Assembly (NCBI GenBank): GCA_001687465.1
Contig: LVLI01000100.1
Span: forward strand, 1 to 64,000
Direction: 5' to 3'
From: Halocafeteria seosinensis
Lineage: Eukaryota; Sar; Bigyra; Bicosoecida
Length of the DNA: 64,000 nt
Part shown: piece after piece, positions 1-10,972 of the stretch
Position numbering within the stretch: position 1 is the first letter of the stretch
Layout of the letters: each line of letters begins with the position of its first letter
Notes under the pieces: generated by a model
Databases searched by the model: none
Told to the model about the DNA's origin: nothing
Seen by the model: only the letters and a program-made list of their open reading frames with translations
Translations under genes and position numbers: made by a program

Positions 1-299
1 TAATGATCCATAATGGTATACATTTAGTTATGGAATTCACAGCAACACCACCGTTCACACGTTTCACCATTTTTATTTTCGATATGTCGGTACAGTTTGA
101 GCAAAAAAAAATAAAAAATAGATGTATGATGGCAATAGATATTCCCGTCTACAAACACATGAGTGTGTAGTACTGTAGTTGTACAATTTGTACAATTATT
201 GTTACATAAATTGTACAAGGGCTTCCCCGATTTGCCGCGCCAATTTTCTCAAAGACTTTAGCCTATCTTCACAAAGCGACCGTTGATACAGCGGGGTTG
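1..299. other. Upstream non-coding stretch
   Basis: AT-rich DNA before the first gene. I see no gene or RNA in it. It presumably holds the promoter and 5' UTR of the LRRC43-like gene that follows. Confidence 0.5.
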
Positions 300-2914
300 A
301 TGTCTGGCATCGTGCATTTTGCTTACGGTTTGCAAGTATTCAGGATGCATTTTGATGGAAGTTTACAGAAAGAGAACGGAGTGATGGCGTCGTTTTCGGA
401 AGAATGGGAAAGACTGGTATACGAACGCCTGGGACTGGATGCGCGACCAGCGCGAAAACGCAATGAGACCGTCACTTCCAAGGTGAAAGAGCTGTCGCAT
501 AGGCAACTGAAGAATACTTTCCGTGCACAAGCCGGACGAAGTGTTGCGGAGGAGAAGTTTGAAGCCGCAGAAGCACGGCGAGAACTTGATAACTTTGAGC
601 AGAACCTGAAGAAACGAAGAAGCAAGACAACACTTCAGCCATCAGCTTCACAATCCCAGCATACCCAGGGTGAAGAAGCACATGAATCCGAGGAAGAGGG
701 TAAAGAGGTCAAGACTAATGGAGAAACCAAACTGAGCGAACAAGATTCCAGCTCCACCCGAAAAGCGAAGATCCTGGAGCTGTTAACTGAAGAGCTCTCC
801 GAGTCTACAAACGAACAAGCTGGTCTAGAATGGTCGAGGTGAGTTAAGCCACTGCATAAGAACAATTACGTTGCCCAACTGTATATAAAGCTACTTACAG
901 AGACGCCCCTCATTTGATGAAAATGGTAAATGAAGAAGAGCGTATTGGAGGTATCGAAGATGAGAGCAAATATAGTGACCGGAAGTTCCTTCGGGAGTAT
1001 TTCACTCAACTGGATCTCAGTGAAAGAGGAATACAGAAACTAGATAAAGACCTCGCGCGTTTTACCCGCTTAGAAGAACTCTTTGTTTCACGAAATCGAT
1101 TGACTAGTGTTGAATTTCTCCCTCAAAGCTTACAGTTTTTGGAAGCTTCAGGAAATGATATAGCTGTGTTCGAACCTCAGAGTCTACGCCAGCACAAGGC
1201 GTTTGATGGGCTTCTGCACTTGGGTTTGAGCTGCAATCGCCTTGATTCAATCGACAGTATTGTCAAGTTTTGCCCATCTCTGAGGAATCTAGATGTTAGC
1301 TTCAACAGTATTGTGCATTTGCGCAGTACTTCCGAGTCTGTGGCAAACCTTACATCCTTGGCGAAGCTTTCACTGGATGGCAACCCGATTGCGTTGTCTC
1401 ATGGGTACAGGGAGCTAATTCTGGGGGCTCCGCAGCTGGAGCAGTTGGATGGTTTCGATGTTACCGACAGGAACTCCCAAACGCACTATGAGAAAGAAAA
1501 CTATAAAGCTCTACAACGTTCCATTGACGACACCGTAAAGACTGCTGTGGATGCCAAGCTGCGTGAGACAGGCAGGCGACTTCTTGGGGACGATGAACAG
1601 CAGGATCAACACGACAGAAACTCAGTGGATAAGTCGACTTCGAGAAAACAGTCTGCAAGAGAGGCAAAGGGAAAAGGGCGATCTAAGGAGAAGAAGGAGC
1701 GACAAGAAGAAAGTCCACGCGAGGAAGAAGAAAAGCCTTTGGAGCCTATACCATTTAATGAAGCAATTCAGGAATTTGATCACCTTCGGAAAGAAATTAC
1801 CGCCCGTTTGGAACAGGAAGCGTTCCAGCGGAAGGTCGATTTGAATGGCAACGTGGCCATGGCGTTACGAACTGATACTGTGGATGGGTTCCCTTTTATA
1901 AAATCGCTGTTGGTCGATGAGTTGCACGGACTCAACCCGGAGGTTGCTGATACTGCTGACAAAGATGACGGGAAGAAAAACAAAAAGGGCAAAAAGGGGA
2001 ACACCCAGGAATCGTCTCCCGAAAGTTTGGAGACAGAGCTGAATGATCTACTAGAATTCTGCTGTAGCCATAGTTCGGTCTCTTTAAACATTGGATTGCC
2101 TGAAGCTGGTTGTGTCTCTTCGGAAGGATGGAAGTTTATTCCATCCCAGGGTACACTGGAACAAAGGGTTGATGCTTCTGGAGAACCTGGGGCTGATCAG
2201 CAGGTGAACGACGCTGATGTTGTTACCAAGCCATGGGAAAAACACATTGAAATAGCACCTAGCACTGAACTACGGGACGGTGTCTTGACTGACGGCTGTT
2301 TGGTGTTGGCCGAAGAAGTCTGTTTAATGGAAGATCTTGCAGACTTCCTAAAGCGCTCATTACTATTTATTTCGGAAAGCAGCCCCACGCTCGATGATGA
2401 AGATCAGGCCCAAAACGATCCTCTGCGAGAAGAACTAGAAAAGGCGTTTACAGATTTCCAGGTAACAACGCGTCTCTTCCGAAGTAACATTGACCTGAGT
2501 GCTTGCTTGATCCCAACGCAAAGGGCATTCGTAAAGGCAGGCACTTTGCTCAGCGAGGCTAAGCATAATGAAACTGATGAATTAGCAAATGCTGTTTGCA
2601 TGCTACCAGCGTGCTATCGGTTGTTCGCTTACCTTTGCTGCTTACGCCTAGCATATCATGAGAAAAAGGAAGAACTGAAGGACCCCTCTGCTAGTTCAGG
2701 CAAAAAGGGAGACAAGAAGCCAGCATCAAAGAGCAAATCTCGAAGTAATACTCCACCATCATCCTCTGAGGAGAAAACAAACGAAGAAGTCCTTCGCAGC
2801 ATGGTAGACAGTGCCAAGGCATGGTTCCAAGAGTGGACACAAAAGCGGGATTTCTGTACTGTTCGCGTAGGAATCGAGCTTACCCTGTTTCTTCGGGGCG
2901 GGTGGCCAGAGTGA
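300..2914 (+). CDS. LRRC43: LRRC43-like leucine-rich repeat protein
   Basis: Two exons, 300-838 and 901-2914, separated by a 62-nt intron (GTGAGT...TTACAG) that joins in frame to about 850 residues. The first in-frame ATG is at 300. A second at 384 (protein starting MASFSEEWERL) is an equally good start. Exon 1 encodes a charged, helical N-terminus. Exon 2 opens with four to five leucine-rich repeats (RLEELFVSRNRL, LLHLGLSCNRLDSI, SLRNLDVSFNSI, SLAKLSLDGNPIAL) and the cap GYRELILGAPQLEQLDG. That order and cap match animal LRRC43, a ciliated-cell protein of unclear function. The rest is acidic and lysine-rich low-complexity sequence with a conserved-looking C-terminal half, also as in LRRC43. 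The family call rests on the LRR block; a ciliary role is inferred from the family. Confidence 0.75.
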
Positions 2915-3526
2915 GATCCCTAACTAGAATGTAGTAAATATCCTTCCACCGCTATTGCTTCAGCTCCCTCAGCGTGTCCGAGGATGAATCGCCGTAAGAG
3001 AGGATCCCTGAGCCCGAGAAACTCCTCTCCAGCTAGCTACTCCTGCGGCTGTTGGTCCCATAAAGTCCCCATGCGTGTTTAGCATGGGATCTGCTCTATA
3101 TCTTCCCTTACAAGTTGATACAGGCTGCTTTGTATTTGATGATAGCTCGGCGAATTTCCCGTTCTCGGGAAGGTCGGCACGCGAAACGGAGTTGAAGGAG
3201 TGCGGGCTGCGACGTTACTGCTTCCGTTGCGCCCGAGCCGAGACTCCGTGGTAGTCTATTGCAGAACAGAACTTGAATACATACAAGTTGTTGTGTAGCG
3301 TTTAAGTTTTCCCACTTTTCCCCCTCCTCTCCCGTATTTACGGGTGCCTCCCTTTTGCCGTAGGGCATGTCTGTTTATTTTTAGTACACTATAGGGATTT
3401 CGGAAATGCCCCGAACAAAATAAACCCTATAAGGGGGTGTTGAAGGGCATTTTCCAGGCGGGAAACTCGCCACATGGGTAAAGTTGAGCTGGTTGCTATC
3501 TCAAACCAGTAGTTCATCGGAGGGAT
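2915..3526. other. Intergenic region, no gene seen
   Basis: 612 bp between the LRRC43-like gene and the first B'' gene. The short open frames here have no recognisable family or consistent splice sites. It must hold the 3' end of the upstream gene and the promoter of the next. Confidence 0.5.
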
Positions 3527-5047
3527 ATGGCAGAATGGACTCCACCATGTGACTCTGTAGAAGACCAAGCTCTAATACATGAGTCAACTTGTCTCATTCA
3601 GGCTGCTGATGGCGCCCAAACTTGTCAGATGAAGTCCGCTGCCATAAAACGGCGGCGCACCCACCCTAATTTGCTGCATGTTTCCCCAAATGAAGGTGTC
3701 AGTAGGCAGCCTCAGAGGCGCAGCTATCCCTCGTTCAGAGAATGCTGCAAACCCCACGGGTGGGAAGAGCAACTCGGGCCGGGGTCGGCTCTCTTTTGTC
3801 CTGGCTATATGAAGCACATTCCGGAGTTCGTAAAACAATGCTTTCAGGACGAAAATGGCATGTTCATTCGACTCGGAGAACGGGATTCCCCATTTAGGAA
3901 ACTAGTGAAAAAGTATTGTGAGCTCCCGAGCTACCTAGGATTGGCCCTTTTTCGCCTTGCTCAGAAGACACGGGAGGTATTCCAAAAACTCGTTGAAAAC
4001 AAGCACCTTCCACGGCCACTCACCCGTACTGACTGCCATCAAGAAGAACTTAACCTTGCTAATGACAGCAAACTTAGTGTTCGCGATTTCCTTCGTTTTT
4101 GGACTCCCGAAATTCAACAGGCCCACCGTAGAAAACGATTCGTCGCTCTACTGATACCCCCAAGCAAACAGACTGTGATGGAATTGGAAAGCTCAACTTT
4201 ACCCATGGCCGGAAAAAGGCTTACAAAGGATTCGAAAATTCCTGTCCGCAATCTGAAACCTTTGATTGAGGCACTCATTTACCGCCATCCCGACTTGTCA
4301 GACTTGACGAAACGGAAGAAACTCAGGCGCAGATATATTGCCTTCGTCCTAACCAACATTGCCTCCTGTTTCAATGGATTGACTACTCGAACAATATCGC
4401 TCCGTGATATCGATCATAGTAACTTAGTGCACACTCTCTACCGTTGTGCTTGTCGCTCTTTGGACTCTATGACAAACTTTAGTGTGACGCACTTTCGCCG
4501 ACTGCACGAAGTGTTCGTGGAATTGTCCAGACATACGCTCTCGTCCGACACTGATGTACCTGTAGAAAACTCATCTGATACTGCTGATGTGGATGTCGTT
4601 AGAGATATGCTGGACCTTGGTATAGCAGATGTGGTGCATGAACGGTTGTTTACTAGAGCGACTCACAGCTTGGGTATGAAGCATCGGGTTACCTTTGACG
4701 ATTTCCTGACCCTTACCGTAGCTAAAGAAGACAGAATGCAAAAGTGGAGCATTAAATACTGGTTTTCAGTTCTGGACTTAGACGACGATGGCTATCTTGG
4801 TGAAGACGACGTGCTGCAGTTGTTTGAGAGTAAGAGGAGAGCTATTGTAGACCATGGATTTACGTACGAAGGTCCCTCCCTTAGTCAAGTAATGAGGTTG
4901 ATCCAGGACCTGATTGGTGCTATACGCTTAAGCAATCACAATGTATTGCAACTTTCTGCGCTGGATCTGCGAAAATCAGGTGCTGGAGGGCTGTTATTCG
5001 ATATACTAGTTGATATCCAAAGGTATAAGGAGCTTCACGACGATTAA
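3527..5047 (+). CDS. PP2A regulatory subunit B''-like protein, copy 1
   Basis: Single exon, 506 residues, ATG at 3527. The C-terminal two thirds follow the PP2A B'' (PR72/PPP2R3) plan. The block RDFLRFWTPEIQ matches the B'' FIAMWRKLL region. It is followed by a helical block with HPDLSDLTKRKKLRRRYIAF (B'': HPGL...FQERYVETV), an FDDFLTL helix, and SIKYWFSVLDLDDDGYLGED, equivalent to LEYWFRCMDVDGDGVL. The EF-hand loop is residues 417-428 with Asp at positions 1, 3, 5 and 12. The protein ends with the B'' ASAL-type tail LDLRKSGAGGLLFDIL. B'' subunits target PP2A in a calcium-dependent way. Here the upstream EF-hand of canonical B'' is not recognisable. It is the most divergent of the four tandem copies. 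Binding to PP2A is inferred. Confidence 0.8.
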   Translation: MAEWTPPCDSVEDQALIHESTCLIQAADGAQTCQMKSAAIKRRRTHPNLLHVSPNEGVSRQPQRRSYPSFRECCKPHGWEEQLGPGSALFCPGYMKHIPEFVKQCFQDENGMFIRLGERDSPFRKLVKKYCELPSYLGLALFRLAQKTREVFQKLVENKHLPRPLTRTDCHQEELNLANDSKLSVRDFLRFWTPEIQQAHRRKRFVALLIPPSKQTVMELESSTLPMAGKRLTKDSKIPVRNLKPLIEALIYRHPDLSDLTKRKKLRRRYIAFVLTNIASCFNGLTTRTISLRDIDHSNLVHTLYRCACRSLDSMTNFSVTHFRRLHEVFVELSRHTLSSDTDVPVENSSDTADVDVVRDMLDLGIADVVHERLFTRATHSLGMKHRVTFDDFLTLTVAKEDRMQKWSIKYWFSVLDLDDDGYLGEDDVLQLFESKRRAIVDHGFTYEGPSLSQVMRLIQDLIGAIRLSNHNVLQLSALDLRKSGAGGLLFDILVDIQRYKELHDD

Positions 5048-6154
5048 TAGCCATTCACCCGCGCACAAAACTTCCCTTGGTGATATCAAACTCTGTCTTT
5101 CATTACCGGGCTTTTATCTTTTTTTTAGCAGTACGCATTGCTTTCCTTAGATGGTGTGAACCCAACTCGTGTAGGAGGCCTGGAATGTTCACGACGTCCG
5201 ACATAACAGCTCGCGGCTATGAAGCCTCCCCCTGGAGTCCCCCGCCGACTCAGGCTGCCTGAGGTTCTTCTCACTGTATATGCGCAGCATGAACTCCGTT
5301 TACTCCGGTTTACGGAGTCCAACTGACTCAGTAGAACCCGTAGGAGAGGTGCTATGCTGATGTTCTACCACGAACCTGCACACTCCCGGCATGTACTTCC
5401 GGTGCCGTCGTGGTGTGATTGTAAATCGCTGTACAGCTTTGCAGCACTACCGCATCCCCCTGAGTAATGAATAGTATACCTTCTCGAAGGTTTTCCTATT
5501 GCTCGGAGAATTGATGGAGGTACTCCGGTGTCAAGTGAAGCCCGGGGAGTGGCAGCCCAGGAGGGTATACAGAATATGACAAGTTACTGTTTGTTCGAAA
5601 AATATTCCCTTACGATAGATCATGGCAGAATGAAAGAATAGAAGAAATAGAATTACCCTACTGTCCACGGCTAACAGTTGCTGTGTAGGGCATCCTAGAG
5701 TCTGACCTCTAGCAGCTTCGGGTTGAGCCGAAGGGCGGCTGAAGTACCCACGGTAAGTACCGCCACCGTGCGCCACGCTAACGCATTCGCCGTGCGTTCT
5801 TTCTCTCCTGATTGCCTCCTGAGTAAAACCCGAAGGGAATGGAAGTATAGGGTCCTTCGACGAGGCATGTCCGAATGGGGAGGAGTCGATGAGTCTGCGT
5901 AGAAATCCAAGCCAGCANCCTCCGGCTCGGATCCTCGGTCCGTCGTAACGCTCGATCCCGCCGTTGCTTAACCGAGAGCCATTGGTGATGAGAACAGCAA
6001 TGTTTCGATGCTGAACAGTGTTGTTTTCCTCCCATTCTGAACATCTTATCATTTCCCGTGTGCAGATAGAGTCGCTGGCAGTAGGAGTCAGGGATTGTGG
6101 TATTACCGGTACGGACAAGAACGCCCTCTAAGAGGTCGCTGGGGAGTGCAAGAC
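5048..6154. other. Intergenic region with one undetermined base
   Basis: About 1.1 kb between B'' copies 1 and 2, with a single N at 5938. A minus-strand open frame runs through it (5531-6118, interrupted by the N) but shows no family features. I see no credible gene or RNA. Confidence 0.5.
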
Positions 6155-7888
6155 ATGAATGGAAGCCGGCCGGAGCCGAAAGATAGCAAGAGCCCGATGG
6201 GCTATTTCCGTAGAGTAGCGGGGAAAATGTCTTTTAACTTCAGCAAGAAGGAGGAGAAGAAGAATAGGAAGGGTGCCTCGTCTGTGCAATCAACGGAGAT
6301 TGTGACATCGGCGGAGAACAGAGGCGTGGACACACCAAGGGAGCCGGTGCTGCCTCGGCTGACATCCAAGCGAGGTTCCTGGGGAGGGATTTCGCCGTCG
6401 AGTTCGGAACGACGAAACAAGGAGACAGCCTACACGGCTTGTAGTGGCGACGATGAGAGGCCTCTACTTACCTCGTTCATCTCGCCTACATTCCCTACCG
6501 TGGAATCGAAGAAATCGGAAAACACCTCTGGCCCTGAAACTTCCCGATTCAGGCGCCCGTTTCAGCTTAAACCTTCTGCAAGCAGTGAAGAACCTCAGTG
6601 CATCTATCCGAAAAACTCTGTAATTACTCCATCATCAGAGCCCGTCAGTATATCTTCCCGCGAAAGCTCGACAGAACCTTGCTCGCAGGTGTTCAATTTT
6701 CCGCGAATCCCCTCTTATCTTCGCGACATACCGGATCGAGTCAGATCAGCATTCCACAACAATGAGAATGCACAGCTTGGGGTTACTGATCAACAGTTTA
6801 GAAAATTGGTAAAGGAATATTGCAAGCTTCCAGCGTACTTCGGTTTGGTCCTGTTTCGGCAGGTCAAGCGCTATCGTCAACTGAACAAAGAGCTTGTGCA
6901 AGGAGGGAAGCTACCTGGAGATACATTATGGGATTTACAAGCGCTCGAGTCTCAGAAAAGGAAGGAGACTGATATGCAGGGGGACACTATAGCAATCAGA
7001 GATTTTCTTAGATTTTGGACCCCAGAATTAAGGGATGCAAGTCGGACGGAAAAGTTTATTGCACTCATCACGCCACCGACAGCGCAATCGCTGATTGCAA
7101 TTGAAAGTGATAGACTGAAGATGCAAGCACCACTAATAACAATGGATGATATAAAACCGATGGTGGAAGCGCTCGTGGATCGTCATCCAGACTTGAGCTC
7201 ACTGAGAAAGCATATTTTGCTGAAGAGGCGATACGTATGTTTCGTACTAAGTAGTGTTCTGTTTCCAATTGGAGGAATTTGCCGCGAAGCGATTCGCGTG
7301 GGAGATCTCCGTAGGAGTACTGTAGTGGATGCATTTTTCAGATGCGCATGTTGTTCTGTCGACAAACTTAGTGCTTTTAGTGTTCAATCATTTTTGCGCC
7401 TAAACGAGTACTTTGAGCAGAACGCGGACGGGTCTACAGAGAGTACCAAGACAATCCCTTTGAGGAAGCTTTCAATTGGGTGGAACAGTCAGCAGCTACA
7501 ACGTAGGATAATGCTTGTTTTAACACGCAAAACTGGCACGGAAGCCACATTTGAGGAGTTTCTTTGGCTATCTCACGCCGTTGGTGACCGCATGAGTGAA
7601 GGAAGCCTAATGTTCTGGTTTCGAGTCATGGATTGGGATGACGACGGATACATAAGCGATGAAGACCTAAGCGTCTGGTACAGAGCGAAGCAGAAGTTGG
7701 TTGGGAATTGCATAATGTCAAAAATGCTTTCGTGGAAAGACAGTTTAACACAGACGGTCGACTGCTTCCAACCACACCTCAGGCTAGGTGACCACTTTTG
7801 GCTGTCTAACTTGGAAATTAGGTCGTCAGGTCTGGGCAATGTATTGTACGACATGTTCATTGATGTGAAAGGGCAAAGGAAGGGATGA
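6155..7888 (+). CDS. PP2A regulatory subunit B''-like protein, copy 2
   Basis: Single exon, 577 residues from the ATG at 6155; the reading frame opens further upstream but only with non-ATG codons. The N-terminal 180 residues are Lys/Ser-rich and disordered-looking. The B'' module starts near IPSYLRDIPDRVRSAF (B'': IPRFYFP). It continues with KLVKEYCKLPAYFGLVLFRQ, RDFLRFWTPELRD, VEALVDRHPDLSSL, FEEFLWLSHA and the EF-hand MDWDDDGYISDEDL (loop residues 493-504). It ends EIRSSGLGNVLYDMF. It is much closer to copies 3 and 4 than to copy 1. The first EF-hand of canonical B'' is replaced by a Ser/Thr-rich loop (NEYFEQNADGSTEST). Its presumed role is targeting or regulating PP2A, by family inference. 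Confidence 0.8.
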   Translation: MNGSRPEPKDSKSPMGYFRRVAGKMSFNFSKKEEKKNRKGASSVQSTEIVTSAENRGVDTPREPVLPRLTSKRGSWGGISPSSSERRNKETAYTACSGDDERPLLTSFISPTFPTVESKKSENTSGPETSRFRRPFQLKPSASSEEPQCIYPKNSVITPSSEPVSISSRESSTEPCSQVFNFPRIPSYLRDIPDRVRSAFHNNENAQLGVTDQQFRKLVKEYCKLPAYFGLVLFRQVKRYRQLNKELVQGGKLPGDTLWDLQALESQKRKETDMQGDTIAIRDFLRFWTPELRDASRTEKFIALITPPTAQSLIAIESDRLKMQAPLITMDDIKPMVEALVDRHPDLSSLRKHILLKRRYVCFVLSSVLFPIGGICREAIRVGDLRRSTVVDAFFRCACCSVDKLSAFSVQSFLRLNEYFEQNADGSTESTKTIPLRKLSIGWNSQQLQRRIMLVLTRKTGTEATFEEFLWLSHAVGDRMSEGSLMFWFRVMDWDDDGYISDEDLSVWYRAKQKLVGNCIMSKMLSWKDSLTQTVDCFQPHLRLGDHFWLSNLEIRSSGLGNVLYDMFIDVKGQRKG

Positions 7889-8619
7889 AAATGGGTGAAG
7901 AGCACCCCGTTGAGCAAAGAATGCCAACGGTTACATGCCACCTCCATTTGTACTCGCTATTGCGAACGAACACGCATTTGCCGCATACGTCAATTGCGTG
8001 TTGAACCATGTACACGCTACTGGATGGAGTGTCCGATCGAATGTTTATGTCGGCTCATACAAGTGAATAAGGTGAAGTTATGAATGCACATTTCTCCGAA
8101 GAAATGAAGAACACAGATCGCAGCAGAACGGGGCCATCAATGGCCTAACATGCTTTCTGGATGGAACAAAAAACCTGAATATCAGCCACTTTGAAAGGTT
8201 CATACGAGCAGGATAGCTCATCTGTATACATCTGGACGTGGTCTATTGCATCCATATCCATAGTGTCACTGACATCAACGAGCATGAGTTGCCATTGTTA
8301 TTCGATGTGAATATTTCCACAATACCGTAACTGTTCTACATTTGTTGCACTGTGGTAACTTCCACATCATTTGCTACTTGTCTTCGGAGTTGAAGAACGT
8401 TACGAGGTCCGACCGCCCGAGATGTCAAGTCATTTCAGAATAGAATCAACGTCATACACCGTACATATGTGCATAATTTAAATGCGGCATAAAGTCTTGA
8501 TGAAGACGAGGTCGAATAAGCAAAACTGAATTGATACGCACTTCTATTTGTACTCTTAGCGAACTGCATAGCGATTCTTTGCGTCTATACATGTACCCCT
8601 TCGTTAATCAGAAACCAAA
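7889..8619. other. Intergenic region, no gene seen
   Basis: 731 bp between B'' copies 2 and 3. I see no open frame with family features and no RNA gene. Confidence 0.5.
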
Positions 8620-10311
8620 ATGCATCGCCCGGAAGATGAACAGCGCCAAGGCGTCCGGCGGCGCGCGACCTACTTAGGAAGTATAGGAGGGAGTTTGGTT
8701 TATGGAGATAACCGAAAAGGAAATGAGCCTTGGAGAAATTGCCCGTCTGAGCTGATGAAACACAGGGAAGAGAAATCACGACCACTGATACCGGGATCAA
8801 AAGAGCCAGTGCCGCGTGTGAGAACTGGGTACTCAGCAAGTGGAGTTAGTGATTCGAACATTTCGGAGCACAGTCAAATTGCGAATAACCAGATCCAAAG
8901 TGGCTCTCATAGCAACAGTCACAGCTCGGGGGACTACGTCCTACCTTCGCTTTCACCTATCGAAGGTGCTGAGGGGGGAAGGAGCCCGTCCACTCTTTCG
9001 GCGGCTGCTAACGAAAAGGTAAACCATACCCGAATTCTTTCTTGCACGACAGAAGCAGATCCCATGAGATCGACTTCTGGACACTCCGTTGCTGAAACAG
9101 AGGCTCATCCATCCTCGTTGCCACGGATCCCTTATTATCTCCAAGAGATCCCTGAGCAAGTTCGGTCCGCATTCGGCAACACTGAGCGACCGAACCTCAG
9201 AGTGACCGACCAAAAATTCAGAAGATTAGTGAAGGAACTCTGCAAGTTCCCTGCGTATTTCGGTGTCGTCTTGTTTCAACAGATTCGACGCTACCGTGAG
9301 CTAGCCGTAGAACTTACCATGGAAGGGTACCTATCCAGAGATACGCTGTGGGATGTACCTGCGCTGGAGACAGGTGATTGCGACGCGACCAACCCCACTC
9401 AACATGAAAGCACGATATCCCTTCGGGATTTTCTCAGGTTTTGGAGGTCAAAATTGCAAGGAAAAACGCGGGTTGACAAGTTCCTCAATCTACTCACCCC
9501 ACCCACTCGTGGCTCCCTGATCGCTATTGAACATAGCTTATCAGGGACACACGCGTCCGGAAGGTCGAGAATAATAAAGGAAGACTTTCAACCGATGGTA
9601 GAGGCTCTCGTTGACCGCCATCCGGATCTAGCCTCCCTGAAGGGGCATCCGACAATGAGAAGCCGGTATGTTTCTTTTGTGCTAACTAGTGTCTTTCTGC
9701 CAGTTGGGGGTATCAACTGTAGCCCCGTTCGTCGAGGAGAACTAATAGAAAGTAATATCGCAGGAGCATTTTACAGATGTGCCTGCTGCTCACTAGAGAA
9801 ACTGAGTGCTTTCAGCGTTGAATCGTTTCTACGATTACATGATTATTTCATCAAGAATTCTACGGGAGCTAACGATGGGAGACTGGAGACAATTTCAATG
9901 CAACAGCTCTCCATTGGAGGCAGTAGCCTACGACTGTTACGTAGGATAATGTTCGTCCTAACCCAACGCGATTGTACAGAAGCAATCTTTGAAGAGTTCT
10001 TGTGGCTTTCTCATGCGATCGAAGATCGTATAAGTAACGGAACTCTAAATTTCTGGTTCCAAGTGTTCGACCGTGATAACGATGGCTACATAAGTGATGA
10101 TGACTTACGGGATTGGTATGAAGCAAAGGCATTATGCGTAGAATCAGAGTTAGCGCCTTGGAGGGACAGTGTCATACAAATTATCGACTGCTTCAGACCG
10201 AGTTCCAGGGGCGGTCGACACTTCTGGCTGTCTAAATTAGAAATAAAACGCTCCGGTCTGGGGAGCGTATTGTTCGATCTCTTCCTTCCGGTCTCTGCTC
10301 TTCCAGAGTGA
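8620..10311 (+). CDS. PP2A regulatory subunit B''-like protein, copy 3
   Basis: Single exon, 563 residues, ATG at 8620. The N-terminal 160 residues are variable and Ser-rich. The B'' module then runs IPYYLQEIPEQVRSAF, KLCKFPAYFGVVLFQQI-type helices, RDFLRFWRSKLQ, VEALVDRHPDLASL, a cysteine-bearing segment AFYRCACCSLEKLSAF shared with copies 2 and 4, FEEFLWLSHAI, and EF-hand FDRDNDGYISDDDL (loop residues 484-495, Asp at position 12). It ends EIKRSGLGSVLFDLF. Intergenic spacing to its neighbours is 731 and 661 bp, so these are separate tandem genes rather than exons of one. A PP2A-targeting function is inferred from family membership. Confidence 0.8.
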   Translation: MHRPEDEQRQGVRRRATYLGSIGGSLVYGDNRKGNEPWRNCPSELMKHREEKSRPLIPGSKEPVPRVRTGYSASGVSDSNISEHSQIANNQIQSGSHSNSHSSGDYVLPSLSPIEGAEGGRSPSTLSAAANEKVNHTRILSCTTEADPMRSTSGHSVAETEAHPSSLPRIPYYLQEIPEQVRSAFGNTERPNLRVTDQKFRRLVKELCKFPAYFGVVLFQQIRRYRELAVELTMEGYLSRDTLWDVPALETGDCDATNPTQHESTISLRDFLRFWRSKLQGKTRVDKFLNLLTPPTRGSLIAIEHSLSGTHASGRSRIIKEDFQPMVEALVDRHPDLASLKGHPTMRSRYVSFVLTSVFLPVGGINCSPVRRGELIESNIAGAFYRCACCSLEKLSAFSVESFLRLHDYFIKNSTGANDGRLETISMQQLSIGGSSLRLLRRIMFVLTQRDCTEAIFEEFLWLSHAIEDRISNGTLNFWFQVFDRDNDGYISDDDLRDWYEAKALCVESELAPWRDSVIQIIDCFRPSSRGGRHFWLSKLEIKRSGLGSVLFDLFLPVSALPE

Positions 10312-10972
10312 CAGGAACTCTTTCAAAGCTCGGTAGACACGACGAACGGCTTGGAAACGTTTTGGGAACGGAGTCGGAAGTTGTTGACCATCACCCGCGA
10401 GAATAAAATGGATGAAATATAAAACAAAAAAATCAACAATTAAAACAAAAAATATAATAAAATATACCGTACTTCACGTGATAGTTGACTCACTATTAAC
10501 CGAGTAGATTGCAATACAGATTTGCCAAGGCTCACTTCCTCTTCCCCTTTGACCAATAGCCTCAATTGATCTCCAATATAATCCATGCAGCGCAATAAGC
10601 AAGCCTTGCATGTCTTATTCTGCAGGTCTCCAAGAAACTCCGCTCGGATGTAGTTACTATAGGTACAAACTCGAAATATATATCCAGAACTTATCACAAC
10701 AGTCGCTGACAATGTTTCGTACACTGAAACGCATTCGTGGTAGAGACGTAAAAGTGCGCTTTTCCCCAATGGTAGTACTCGGAAATAGCTTATGGACAAT
10801 GTGGACATGTGTAACGGCAAGGATCGCAGACTCAGGTAGTAGTTACTGCACTATCACCAGCTTGTTAATTTTGTTCAGCTCTAGTGGTTAGCGATACCGA
10901 ATTTAGTGTGAGTATTTCATGGTGCGCCATCCACATGATTGATACTGTACAGCACGCAACACCCTGCACAAA
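10312..10972. other. Intergenic region with an unassigned minus-strand open frame
   Basis: 661 bp between B'' copies 3 and 4. On the minus strand an open frame at 10440-10805 starts at an ATG and encodes about 120 residues, including a Cys-bearing helix-like stretch (LQNKTCKACLLRCMDYIGD). I do not recognise it and would not call it a gene on this evidence. Confidence 0.3.

Noticed and set aside
5531-6118. Minus-strand 195-residue open frame across the N
   Set aside because: No family motif, no consistent composition, and it overlaps an ambiguous base; treated as chance.
6095-6154. Upstream start for B'' copy 2 at 6095
   Set aside because: The codon is TTG; the first in-frame ATG is at 6155.
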